Position numbers and translations under genes: made by a program | DNA from: HXMU1420-13 sp965249965 | GTDB taxonomy: Bacteria > Bacteroidota > Rhodothermia > Balneolales > Balneolaceae | Length of the DNA: 64,000 nucleotides | Assembly (NCBI GenBank): GCA_965249965.1 | Contig: OZ252262.1 | Location: 1,674,001-1,738,000 of the forward strand | Reading direction: 5' to 3' | Notes under the pieces: model-generated | The model's input: only the letters and a program-made list of their open reading frames with translations | What the model was told of the DNA's origin: nothing | The model's database searches: none | In this document: one piece after another, positions 17,268-26,139 of the stretch | How the letters are laid out: each line of letters opens with the position of its first letter | How positions within the stretch are numbered: the stretch's first letter is position 1

Positions 17268-18482
17268 TTATTGATGATATGTTTTTTCGAGGCATGCATC
17301 CAATTTAGGATCATTCTCGGGAATCATACTGTTTTGTTTAAATCGATGAAAGAAGAGTCCAAAGAACATTCCTCCCAATCCAACAAAGGTAGCTACATCA
17401 ATCCAAGAGAAATGGATTCCATGTTCGCTGATCAATGGCATTGCAATCCAGTAAATTTCAAGGAAATGCATCACAACAACTACTATTGCAACAAATCTAA
17501 GAACTGCTCTTTTGTGTTTTTGTTCTCTATTTAGGAGAACTAAAAATGGCAGAACAAATCTGAAAAGAAGTAAGCCATAGGCTATATAACTCCAGCTACC
17601 CTCCAGACGATGATAAAACCATAATGTCTCTTCCGGTAAATTGGCGTAATAGATTAATAAGAACTGGCTAAAAGCGATGTAAGCATAAAACACAGTAAAT
17701 GCGAATAACCAGGCACCTAAGTCATAAATATGAGCCTGACCAATAGTATTTTTTAGCAAGCCCCGAGCTTGAAGAAAGAACACCATTAAAATCATAATTG
17801 CCCAAAAGCTTTGGAAGCTGATGGCAAAGAAATAGACACCAAACATAGTGGAGAACCAGTGAGGATCTAAACTCATTAACCAATCGAAGCTTGCAAAGGC
17901 AATCGAAAGTGCAAATAATGGAATTGCTGGGGCGCTAATTTTGCGCATTAAACCAGTAATTCCCCAATCGCCTGTTTTTTCAAGATCAACAGATGCTTTA
18001 TATAATTTGTGACCTACATATCCCCATATTGCAAAGTAAATAACCTGCCGAATAATGAAGAATGGAGTATTCAAGTAGGCTTCTTTTCCAGCAACGATGT
18101 AATCAAAATTAGGTGAGTTTGGATCGAAAAGGGTAGGATCTGTCCAGTGATGATACAAGGTATGCATACCTAGAAGTACCGGAATAAAAAAGATGGTCCA
18201 GATCCAAAGGTTTCCACCAAATGTCTCAGGGATTCTCCGAATTACAACTCCCCATTTAGACTTAGTGATGTGGTGGAACATAACCATAAAAATTGATGCT
18301 AAAGCAATGCCGGTAAAGAACGTAAAGCTTACTAGGTATGAGAAAAAGAATTGCTCATGATTTACAAAATATCCGATTACACTGAGCAGTAATCCTGCTC
18401 CACCAACGCCAAACAAAATTTGAGGCAGCTTACTGTCGGCTGGAAATTGTAAAGAATCTGTTATTGTAGGTTTATGACTCAT
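17268..18482 (-). CDS. actF: ACIII subunit ActF (NrfD-like quinol-binding membrane subunit)
   Basis: A 404-residue protein with about ten hydrophobic helices. ActF is the second NrfD-like membrane subunit of alternative complex III, paired with ActC; it contributes to the proton path. Landmarks include the HHWTDPTLFDPNSPNFD loop (about 111-126), KISAPAIPLFALSIAFASFDWLMSLDPHWFST (about 180-212) and the EIYWIAMPLI helix near the end. Gene order with actA-E leaves little doubt. No haem or cluster motif, as expected. Confidence 0.93.
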   Translation of the reverse strand: MSHKPTITDSLQFPADSKLPQILFGVGGAGLLLSVIGYFVNHEQFFFSYLVSFTFFTGIALASIFMVMFHHITKSKWGVVIRRIPETFGGNLWIWTIFFIPVLLGMHTLYHHWTDPTLFDPNSPNFDYIVAGKEAYLNTPFFIIRQVIYFAIWGYVGHKLYKASVDLEKTGDWGITGLMRKISAPAIPLFALSIAFASFDWLMSLDPHWFSTMFGVYFFAISFQSFWAIMILMVFFLQARGLLKNTIGQAHIYDLGAWLFAFTVFYAYIAFSQFLLIYYANLPEETLWFYHRLEGSWSYIAYGLLLFRFVLPFLVLLNREQKHKRAVLRFVAIVVVVMHFLEIYWIAMPLISEHGIHFSWIDVATFVGLGGMFFGLFFHRFKQNSMIPENDPKLDACLEKTYHQ

Positions 18483-18502
18483 TGTACTGGTATTCCAAAT
18501 TC

Positions 18503-19543
18503 TTAATTATCTGTCAGTGTTTTGATGTACTCAACAATCGACTGTAACTCGTGTTCAGCCAGGTAATCGTATGCAACCATTACACCGTTTTCATATCCGG
18601 TTGTTTTCTTAGCGTTCGGATATACAATAGATTCGATGATATAATCAGCATCTTTAACGATTGTGATTCTTTCACCATCTTCGGTTACAACTTCAGCTTC
18701 ACTTCCGATTAAATTATACCAAGTTGGACCAATTCCGCCAGGATCGCCAGTTACATTATGGCAAGCACCACACGCATATTGAGTAATGATATCTTCACCT
18801 AATGCAGCGGTTGGAACAACTTCAGCGGTTGCGGCTTCTTTTGCAGCTTCAATTTCGGCCAAAGCTTCTTGCTCTGCAGCATACTCAGCTTTAAGATCTT
18901 CTAAATCGATATCAAATTCCGCAATATCTTCTTCTGATACATTTTGACTGGCTTGTAGAGCTCGTACATAAGAAACAATAGCCCAACGATCTTCAACTGG
19001 AACCTGATGTGCATAAGAAGGCATGTTTCTAACACCGTTATAGATAGCGGAATAAATTTCTCCATCAGGAGCTTCACGTAATCGATCTTGATGAAAAGTT
19101 GGAGCTGGAACATATCCGTATTGACCAGTCATAATAATTCCACGACCGTCACCAACTTTACCGTGGCAAGGAGTACAAAAAATATCATAACGTTCTTGCC
19201 CGCGATACAAAAATGATCGAGTTACTTCTACCGGATTTTCTGCAATCCATTCGCCGCTTGCATCAACTCCTTCATAGTATGCTAAATCAGCTTTTCTATA
19301 TCCCCGAGCAACCGTGCCTTCCACAGGTTGGCGCATTGAACGACCATCCTCAAAGAAGTTATTTACTTCCTGAGCCTCTTTTCTTGGCTGCTGATCCATA
19401 TTCATATTTGGGTGGATCGCGGGTTTCTCAGAAATTGTGCCTCGGCACCCGGCAAGCATTAAGCCAACAAGCATAATGCCGCCAGCTTTTCGTAAGCCAC
19501 TCTTAATCATAAGTGTTGAAATTCTATTCGATTTATTAATCAT
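18503..19543 (-). CDS. actE: ACIII subunit ActE with an extra cytochrome c domain (dihaem lipoprotein)
   Basis: About 346 residues. ATG 19543 is chosen since GAGGAAG lies just upstream and the overlap with actD is then 8 bases. A signal peptide ends in the lipobox LAGC (Cys about residue 33). The ActE cytochrome domain has CTPCH at about 123-127. After an Ala/Glu-rich linker (AEYAAEQEALAEIEAAKEAA) a second domain carries CGACH at about 258-262. ActE is normally monohaem; this extra domain matches the cytochrome c domain of CtaC block by block (GIGP, DG, YI-ESI-YP, MV-Y, EY-KT). It would pass electrons from ACIII toward the oxidase at the periplasmic face. Confidence 0.92.
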   Translation of the reverse strand: MINKSNRISTLMIKSGLRKAGGIMLVGLMLAGCRGTISEKPAIHPNMNMDQQPRKEAQEVNNFFEDGRSMRQPVEGTVARGYRKADLAYYEGVDASGEWIAENPVEVTRSFLYRGQERYDIFCTPCHGKVGDGRGIIMTGQYGYVPAPTFHQDRLREAPDGEIYSAIYNGVRNMPSYAHQVPVEDRWAIVSYVRALQASQNVSEEDIAEFDIDLEDLKAEYAAEQEALAEIEAAKEAATAEVVPTAALGEDIITQYACGACHNVTGDPGGIGPTWYNLIGSEAEVVTEDGERITIVKDADYIIESIVYPNAKKTTGYENGVMVAYDYLAEHELQSIVEYIKTLTDN

Positions 19544-20078
19544 ATACTTCCTCGATGTGAGTCGCACCTGATTCTTCAAATAATTGGCGGACTAAATCTT
19601 CCTGAAATTTGCTGTCTTTTGCTTCAATACAAACAAAGAAACCGTCGTCGGTCGCTTTTTTAAATCGCTCAACTCCAAAAAGAGGATTATTTAATCGTGG
19701 AAGTCCATTTAAGAAGAACATTCCAAATACAGCACCGAATGCTGAAAGTAAAACGGTTAACTCAAAGGTAATTGGTACCCAAGCCGGTGCATTAAAAAAT
19801 GGTTTACCACTTATGTTAATTGGATAATCAATCACAGACATCCAATACATCATCGCAATTGCACCTGCAAAACCTAATAGCGCATGACCGAATACAATAT
19901 AGCCAAGCTTGGATTTTGGTAAACTCATCGCCTTATCGATTCCATGAATCGGGTATGGCGAATAGGTATCAAATTTGTCATAGCCAGCTTCAACAACTTT
20001 CTCCGAAGCATCAATAAGTGCTTTTGGGTTTTTGAATTCGGCTAAGATTCCGTAAAGATTTTTTTCAGTCGTACTCAT
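19536..20078 (-). CDS. actD: ACIII subunit ActD (DUF3341)
   Basis: A 180-residue DUF3341 protein with two membrane helices (about 57-82 and 98-123) between an N-terminal ferredoxin-like segment (AEFKNPKALIDASEKVVEAGYDKFDTYSPYPIHGID) and a C-terminal cytoplasmic domain. ActD is a structural membrane subunit of alternative complex III. It follows actC with a 4-base gap and overlaps actE, in the standard order of the complex. Confidence 0.94.
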   Translation of the reverse strand: MSTTEKNLYGILAEFKNPKALIDASEKVVEAGYDKFDTYSPYPIHGIDKAMSLPKSKLGYIVFGHALLGFAGAIAMMYWMSVIDYPINISGKPFFNAPAWVPITFELTVLLSAFGAVFGMFFLNGLPRLNNPLFGVERFKKATDDGFFVCIEAKDSKFQEDLVRQLFEESGATHIEEVYD

Positions 20079-20082
20079 ACTC

Positions 20083-21510
20083 TTAGGCCTTCACTGCTTT
20101 AGGTTGTGGTACTTCTTCAACGTGTGGATGATATTCTTGAGTTTCATCGTCATAATTATGAGGGTCACCTTGCGGAAGTACTAGTTTCACCTCAGCAATG
20201 GCAATCATCGGCAAGAAACGTAGGAATAGTAGGAACATGGTAAAGAAAAGACCGAATGTTCCAACGTATGTAAGTACATCCCAAGCGGTGGGTGAATAAT
20301 AGTCCCAAGATGAAGGGAGATAATCGGTTGAAAGAGAGGTAACAGTAATTACAAATCGTTCAAACCACATTCCGATATTTACAACAATCGAAATGAAGAA
20401 CGTGAAACCAACATGGCGGCGTAGTTTCTTGAACCAAAATACTTGCGGTGAAATTACATTACAGAGCATCATTGTCCAGTATGCCCATGCATAAGGTCCT
20501 GTTGCTCTTAATAGGAAGATTGCTTTTTCATATTCAACACCACTGTACCATGCAATGAAGAATTCCATCATGTATGCAAAACCTACCATAGATCCTGTCA
20601 CCATGATGATAATATTCATTTTCTCCATGTGGTCGTCGGTCATGATGTCTTTCATACCATAAATTTTTCGTGCAACCAGCATCAACGTTAATACCATTGC
20701 AAAACCAGAGAAAATTGCACCAGCTACGAAATAAGGGGGGAAAATGGTTGTATGCCAGCCCGGTATTATCGAAACGGCGAAATCAAAGGATACAATCGTG
20801 TGTACAGATAATACAAGAGGAGTTGCAAGACCTGCTAAGATCATATATGCTTTTTCGTAATTCCACCAGGCACGGCTTGATCCTGTCCAACCTAATGCAA
20901 ATAAGCCATAAGCAAATTTTCTGATTTTATCGGTGGCTTTGTCTCGAAGTGTTGCTAAATCAGGAACTAAACCTACATACCAGAAAAGTAACGAAACGGT
21001 GAAATAAGTAGATACTGCAAATACATCCCAAAGAAGGGGAGAATTAAAGTTTGGCCACATTGCCATCTGGTTTGGCACCGGAAATACCCAGTAGATTACC
21101 CAAATTCGCCCAACGTGAATCGCTGGGAAAACCCCTGCACACATTACGGCAAATATTGTCATTGCCTCTGCAAATCGGTTAATCGCTGTTCTCCAATCTT
21201 GTCGAAATAGGAAAAGAATTGCAGAAATAAGTGTTCCTGCGTGACCTATACCTACCCACCAAACAAAGTTGATAATTGCCCAACCCCATCCAACAGGGTT
21301 ATTTAGTCCCCAAATTCCAGTTCCTTCCCAAATAAGGTATCCAATGGATACTAAAAGAAGTCCGAGCAGTGCATTCGCAGGAAGCATAGCCAGGTACCAG
21401 CCTTTAGGTGTTGGTTTTAGGTTTACGTCGGTAACTAGTTTTGTAATACTAGCAAAGTCGTGATTGCCCTTTACGAGCGCTGGCTCTGGTATGTATTCGT
21501 ATTTACTCAT
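20083..21510 (-). CDS. actC: ACIII subunit ActC (NrfD family)
   Basis: A 475-residue NrfD/PsrC-family membrane protein with about ten helices. Conserved segments include NPVGWGWAIINFVWWVGIGHAGTLISAILFLFRQDWR (about 74-110), GRIWVIYWVFPVPNQMAMWPNF and SFDFAVSIIPGWHTTIFPPYFVAGAIFSGFA. In ACIII it holds the menaquinol-oxidising site next to ActB. The start codon shares one base with the actB stop (TAATG), so the two are translationally coupled. Confidence 0.95.
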   Translation of the reverse strand: MSKYEYIPEPALVKGNHDFASITKLVTDVNLKPTPKGWYLAMLPANALLGLLLVSIGYLIWEGTGIWGLNNPVGWGWAIINFVWWVGIGHAGTLISAILFLFRQDWRTAINRFAEAMTIFAVMCAGVFPAIHVGRIWVIYWVFPVPNQMAMWPNFNSPLLWDVFAVSTYFTVSLLFWYVGLVPDLATLRDKATDKIRKFAYGLFALGWTGSSRAWWNYEKAYMILAGLATPLVLSVHTIVSFDFAVSIIPGWHTTIFPPYFVAGAIFSGFAMVLTLMLVARKIYGMKDIMTDDHMEKMNIIIMVTGSMVGFAYMMEFFIAWYSGVEYEKAIFLLRATGPYAWAYWTMMLCNVISPQVFWFKKLRRHVGFTFFISIVVNIGMWFERFVITVTSLSTDYLPSSWDYYSPTAWDVLTYVGTFGLFFTMFLLFLRFLPMIAIAEVKLVLPQGDPHNYDDETQEYHPHVEEVPQPKAVKA

Positions 21511-24500
21511 TATTGGGCGTATTCCTCGTTAGTTTCTTCCTTAACCAAAGCTGGATTCGGATTCGTCAATTTCGCAATGTATGATGTGCGGGCGCGAACA
21601 TTTAGTTCTTCCAGCATCAGATAATTACGCTCGTTGCGTTTCATCTTAACAATTTCGCTTGATTCATCAGTTAAGTCGCCAAAATAAATAGCATCTGCCG
21701 GACAAGCTTGCTGGCATGCAGTCTGAACCGTACCGTCAGCTGGTTTTGGAACACCTGTCTCGATTTTTGTATTGATTTTAGCTCGGTTAACCCGTTGAAC
21801 ACAGTAGGTACATTTCTCCATTACTCCTCTGAATCGTACAGTCACCTCGGGGTTCATTGCCATTTGGATGATATCCGGATCTTCACCAGTGGTTAGATAT
21901 TCTTTCGGGTAGTTGAAGAAGTTGAATCTACGAACCTTAAATGGGCAGTTATTTGCACAATAACGGGTACCAATACAACGATTGTATGTCATTTGGTTCA
22001 TTCCGTCATCGCTATGAGTAGTGGCCGCAACCGGACAAACTTGCTCACATGGCGCCAATTCGCAATGCATACATGGCACAGGCTGCTGAACTACTTGTGG
22101 ATCGTTCAAATCACCTAAATAATAGCGATCGGTTCTGATCCAATGCATTTCACGACCACGCATAACTTCGCGTTTTCCAATAACGGGAATATTATTCTCT
22201 GATTGGCAGGCAATAATACATACACCACAACCGAAACAGGAATTCAAGTCAATCGCCATTCCCCATTGAGGTTCGCCTTCTACGGCAACTTGTTCATTAA
22301 ATAGTGAAATAGGTTGATCTTCGCCAAGATCAGCCGCTTCTTTCATACCTGGTACAGCATATTTGTGCACTGCTTTGAACGAAGCGTAGTCTGGTTTTTC
22401 TTTGTATTTCTTTAATGTAGCCTGGCGATACATATCACGGCCTTCGAGACTGTGATGATCTTGAACAGACGCAATTTCATAGGTTTCATTAATCAGTGAA
22501 GCTTCAGCTGCATTGAATAATAGAGAACCCGAAGTTCTGACCGGATACACATTAACGCCGCCGGAAACCGCAGAACTATCAAAAAGTTGAGAATTGTTCG
22601 ATTGGATATCTGCAACACGGCCAATTCCTTCTCTTCCGTATCCGGTATGGATGGTAATTGAGTCGTCAGCATGGCCAGGTTGTATCCAAACTGGGAGTTG
22701 AACGGATGTTCCATCTACAGCAACTGTGATAATTTGCTGATTAGCTACTCCAAGGTAGTCATCAAAATTTATACCAAGTGTTTCTGCCGTTGCAGGACTT
22801 AACAGCGCAACGTTATCCCAGGTGATTTTTGTGATTGGGTCAGGTAATTCCTGTAACCACCCTGAATTTGCAAATCGCCCATCATAAATTGAATTGTCTG
22901 CCTTTACAACCACTTCAATTCCGCTCATTGAAGTTGAAGCCGCAGGGCTTACTGAGCGAATAGTCCGGTTTGAAATAGTAAATCCGTTTGAGGTATCAAT
23001 GCCATCGTGGAGGATATCCAACCAGCGGTTTTCAAAATTTCTGGTGTAATAACTATTGAATGTCTCACGAACCAGCTCATAACCATTTACTTTTTCACTG
23101 TTTACTACAGCACCAAGAAATTCAATTTCAGAAAGTGAATCGTGGAGTGGTTGAATCTGTGGTTGAATTACAGAACGAGCTCCGCCAAAAGAGTATCCAT
23201 CACCCCAGGCTTCTAGGTAATGTGATCTGCCTAAATGCCAACTAGCAGTTTTTCCTGTTTCATCAACATAAGTTCCTAAGTGGAACACTTCAGAGGCACC
23301 TGAAAGTGCATCTGCGAAGTTTAAGTCAGCCGGTGCCGTAAAAACTGGGTTCGAACCGATAATCACAACGGCATCAAATTCACCGTTCGAAATCTCATTT
23401 ATAAGAGAGGCAAATACGGCTTTATTATCTTGATTATCAAAATGTGGTACCGCTAAATAATTTACGGTGGTTCCAGTATTGCTTAAAGCAGTATTAATCG
23501 CAGCGGAGACTGCATGAATTTCTGGTGCATGATCAAATCCGGCCGAAACGGCAGTCCTACCAGCATGTTCTGCGAGGTCATCGGCAAGTGCAGTTACAAA
23601 TTCTGTATTCGTAAACTGGTTATTGACTGATGAAAATCTATTTAAGCCGTTAATTCGTGAAGACAGTTCAGCTGCAAGCGCATTAATAAAATCTGCCATG
23701 TCGCTTGCTTTAATTCTTAGTCGATGATCTGCAAACGATCCGGTTAAAGAATATCCATTTTCAACAGAATAAATTCTGTTCATGCTGTCTTCGGTACTGG
23801 TTACTTTTCTTCGACCAGTAATTTGTTTTGCGTACTCTACATTATTAGGATGTGAAGGAGCTAAAAAATCATCATCCAAACTAACAACTACATCAGCATT
23901 TGTGTAATTGTAATGTGCACGTAATCTGCGTCCAAATGCGATATTATTTCCTTCAATGGCATTGTCTTCGCCAAATGGTTCATACGTAACCCATTTAGCA
24001 CCATTAAATTTATCAAGGGCAGCTTCCTTTAGCCCATTGAAGGTTGGAGAAGAATTTGCTTCAGAGATAAATGCAATTCTTTTATTGGAATCTGCGAAAT
24101 AATCGCTGGCAAAGGCGTAAAAGTCTTCGGTTGAAGATGAATTTCCATTTCTTAGAGGGCGTCTTGATCGATCCGGATCATACATTTCAAGAATAGACGC
24201 TTGGTGAAAAGCATTCGTGTTTCCACCTGAAGCTGGGTGAAGGTCATTTCCTTCAATTTTGGTTGGGCGTCCCTGATGGTTTTCAATAATTAAACCAGTT
24301 AGACTGCCCTGGAACGGCATGGAAGTGGCATAATATAGAGGAATGCCCGGTACAATGTCTTCCGGTTGCTTAGAATAAGGGAGAATTTTCTGAACAGGTC
24401 GGCGACAAGCAGCAAAACCGGCTAGTGCGATACTGGCTCCCATCACTCTTAAAAACCCTTTTCTTGAAACGCCATCGTTTAGTTCTGTAGCATTCTCAGG

Positions 24501-24590
24501 AAACTCTCGTTCAACAAATTTCTCGTATTCTTTATTCTGAGCTAATTCGTTTAAGCTTTTCCAGTAGGTATTCTGTGTTAATTCGCTCAT
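21510..24590 (-). CDS. actB: ACIII subunit ActB (Mo-oxidoreductase-like plus FeS domain)
   Basis: A 1026-residue fusion. The N-terminus has a TAT-variant signal (SRKGFLRVMG at about 42-51, with Arg-Lys instead of twin Arg) and a lipobox-like AGFAAC. Residues about 65-740 resemble a molybdopterin oxidoreductase that lost its cofactor; the C-terminal third is a DmsB/PsrB-like domain with four cluster sets: CFGCGVCIIAC (about 780), CMHCELAPCEQVCP (about 838), CIGTRYCANNCP (about 873), KCTYC and CQQACP (about 923-958). It relays electrons from quinol toward the ActA and ActE haems on the periplasmic side. Full-length for the family. Confidence 0.95.
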   Translation of the reverse strand: MSELTQNTYWKSLNELAQNKEYEKFVEREFPENATELNDGVSRKGFLRVMGASIALAGFAACRRPVQKILPYSKQPEDIVPGIPLYYATSMPFQGSLTGLIIENHQGRPTKIEGNDLHPASGGNTNAFHQASILEMYDPDRSRRPLRNGNSSSTEDFYAFASDYFADSNKRIAFISEANSSPTFNGLKEAALDKFNGAKWVTYEPFGEDNAIEGNNIAFGRRLRAHYNYTNADVVVSLDDDFLAPSHPNNVEYAKQITGRRKVTSTEDSMNRIYSVENGYSLTGSFADHRLRIKASDMADFINALAAELSSRINGLNRFSSVNNQFTNTEFVTALADDLAEHAGRTAVSAGFDHAPEIHAVSAAINTALSNTGTTVNYLAVPHFDNQDNKAVFASLINEISNGEFDAVVIIGSNPVFTAPADLNFADALSGASEVFHLGTYVDETGKTASWHLGRSHYLEAWGDGYSFGGARSVIQPQIQPLHDSLSEIEFLGAVVNSEKVNGYELVRETFNSYYTRNFENRWLDILHDGIDTSNGFTISNRTIRSVSPAASTSMSGIEVVVKADNSIYDGRFANSGWLQELPDPITKITWDNVALLSPATAETLGINFDDYLGVANQQIITVAVDGTSVQLPVWIQPGHADDSITIHTGYGREGIGRVADIQSNNSQLFDSSAVSGGVNVYPVRTSGSLLFNAAEASLINETYEIASVQDHHSLEGRDMYRQATLKKYKEKPDYASFKAVHKYAVPGMKEAADLGEDQPISLFNEQVAVEGEPQWGMAIDLNSCFGCGVCIIACQSENNIPVIGKREVMRGREMHWIRTDRYYLGDLNDPQVVQQPVPCMHCELAPCEQVCPVAATTHSDDGMNQMTYNRCIGTRYCANNCPFKVRRFNFFNYPKEYLTTGEDPDIIQMAMNPEVTVRFRGVMEKCTYCVQRVNRAKINTKIETGVPKPADGTVQTACQQACPADAIYFGDLTDESSEIVKMKRNERNYLMLEELNVRARTSYIAKLTNPNPALVKEETNEEYAQ

Positions 24591-24619
24591 CAGGTGATTA
24601 TAAATTCAACAGTATTGGT

Positions 24620-25264
24620 TTAGTAGTGGCAGCCTTGGCAATAAAGGGGTGGGCTCACATTGTTTTTTCGTACGAGCTCAGCACCAAGAATTAGCTGATC
24701 CTCCACTTCATACCCCATGGTAGTTACTTCTTCAACAGGCCGTAGATATTTTTCAGGTTCTCTGTGACAATCCAAACACCAACTCATAGATAATGGCTCT
24801 GCCTGGTATACCACTTCCATTTTATCAATTCGTCCATGGCAACTTTCGCAGCCAACGCCCACATTAACATGTGCAGCATGATTAAAATAAGCGTAGTCAG
24901 CTAAATTGTTAATGCGAACCCATTCAACTGCTTTCCCTGTTTCCCAACTTTCTCTGATTGGAGCAAGTTTTTCACTATCAGTGAGAACCTGATTATGACA
25001 GTTCATACAAGTTTGAGTTGGTGGGACATTGGCTTGCTTCGACTCAAAAACGGAAGTGTGGCAATACTGACAGTCTAATCCAAGCTTATCAACATGGATT
25101 TGATGGGAGTAAGGCACGGGTTGTTCTGGGGCGTAACCAACATCGGTGTATTCGGGTGAGAAGTAATACCAAACACCCAGTATTATAACATTCGCTGTAA
25201 CAATTAAGCCAATAAGTAATAGTCTGGGAACTTGATTTGTCCACTTCGGGAAAATCTGCGCCAT
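24620..25264 (-). CDS. actA: ACIII subunit ActA (pentahaem cytochrome c)
   Basis: A 214-residue cytochrome with an N-terminal membrane anchor (about 13-35) and five CXXCH haem sites: CQYCH (65), CMNCH (86), CESCH (139), CLDCH (163) and CQGCH (209), the last one ending one residue before the C-terminus. Many extra His residues supply bis-His ligation. This is the expected count for ActA. It is the first gene of the operon, so the promoter should lie in the 301-base region upstream (25265-25565). Confidence 0.95.
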   Translation of the reverse strand: MAQIFPKWTNQVPRLLLIGLIVTANVIILGVWYYFSPEYTDVGYAPEQPVPYSHQIHVDKLGLDCQYCHTSVFESKQANVPPTQTCMNCHNQVLTDSEKLAPIRESWETGKAVEWVRINNLADYAYFNHAAHVNVGVGCESCHGRIDKMEVVYQAEPLSMSWCLDCHREPEKYLRPVEEVTTMGYEVEDQLILGAELVRKNNVSPPLYCQGCHY

Positions 25265-25565
25265 ATTTTATGCTGAATTTTGTTGAAATATCACGGCATT
25301 ATACCTCCAATTCGAGGGCGACCAAATCTATCGAATTTTTATTAGGAAAAGTATCCCGTAAGCACAGGCTTTGCTTATTTAAAATTGTTCTAAATAAATT
25401 TGGTATTTCCACTCTTTTATTGAGGGCGAACACTATGCGAGAAGATAAGAACAATTGTTAAAAAAACTTTGTTACTGCTACAAGATACCCTCTTAGTAAT
25501 AAGTTTCAGTAACTTTAAGGGAACCAAGATATAGCATAAGCAGACTCAGATTTTTATTAAAATTT
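25265..25565. promoter_or_regulatory. Divergent promoter region between actA and the DUF420 gene
   Basis: No gene is seen in these 301 bases; both neighbours are transcribed away from it. Two Bacteroidota-type promoter-like matches exist: TTTG (25370-25373), 21 bases, then TAAATTTG (25395-25402) on the plus strand, and TAGATTTG on the minus strand (25330 to 25323) about 60 bases before actA, without an obvious upstream box. GAGGGCGA occurs twice (25314-25321 and 25422-25429) and could be a regulator site. All sites are weak predictions, since promoter rules for this phylum are not certain. Confidence 0.35.
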
Positions 25566-26135
25566 ATGGATCAAGATTTAAAATTACCCGACAGTACCAG
25601 AGCATTACAAAACATTGAATCCAAAAAAGCGATCAGATTAATCTTAGCTGTGAGCACTATTGCTGTGCTCTTTTTGTTTTGGTTGATATACTTTAAACCG
25701 CCAACCATATCACAATTCCCGTGGATCAAGAACCTGTCTTTTTTAAATGCCACCTTTAATGGTCTAAGCACAGTGTTTTTACTACTTGGGTTTAATGAAA
25801 TTCGAAAAAAGAACTTTGACAGGCACATGAATTACATGATCAGTGCTTTTATAACGTCCACACTTTTTTTAGTTAGCTATGTGATCTATTATACATTTGC
25901 GGGCGATTCAAAATTCATGACCGAGGGTATAATAAAGTATATCTATTTCTTCATTTTGATTACGCATATCGTTCTTTCTGTATTTGTTGTTCCCTTAATT
26001 CTAACCACTTTCTATTTTTCGCTTTCAGGCCAATTTGTAAAGCACAGAAAAATTGCAAAATGGACTTTTCCCATCTGGTTGTATGTCTCGATCACCGGTG
26101 TACTCATATTCTTATTCCTGAAAATTTTTGGATAG
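25566..26135 (+). CDS. DUF420 membrane protein (CtaM-like oxidase assembly factor)
   Basis: A 189-residue protein with five predicted helices. The DUF420 pattern is visible: helix with FNGLSTVFLLLGFNEIRKKNFDRHMNYMISAF, then SYVIYYTFAGDSKF, HIVLSVFVVPLILTTFYFSL and HRKIAKWTFPIWLYVSITGVLIF, with conserved His residues in several helices. DUF420 proteins such as Bacillus CtaM are needed for maturation of haem-copper oxidases, which fits its place divergent from the ACIII-caa3 operon. The peptidase gene follows after 4 bases. Confidence 0.82.
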   Translation: MDQDLKLPDSTRALQNIESKKAIRLILAVSTIAVLFLFWLIYFKPPTISQFPWIKNLSFLNATFNGLSTVFLLLGFNEIRKKNFDRHMNYMISAFITSTLFLVSYVIYYTFAGDSKFMTEGIIKYIYFFILITHIVLSVFVVPLILTTFYFSLSGQFVKHRKIAKWTFPIWLYVSITGVLIFLFLKIFG

Positions 26136-26139
26136 CCAG

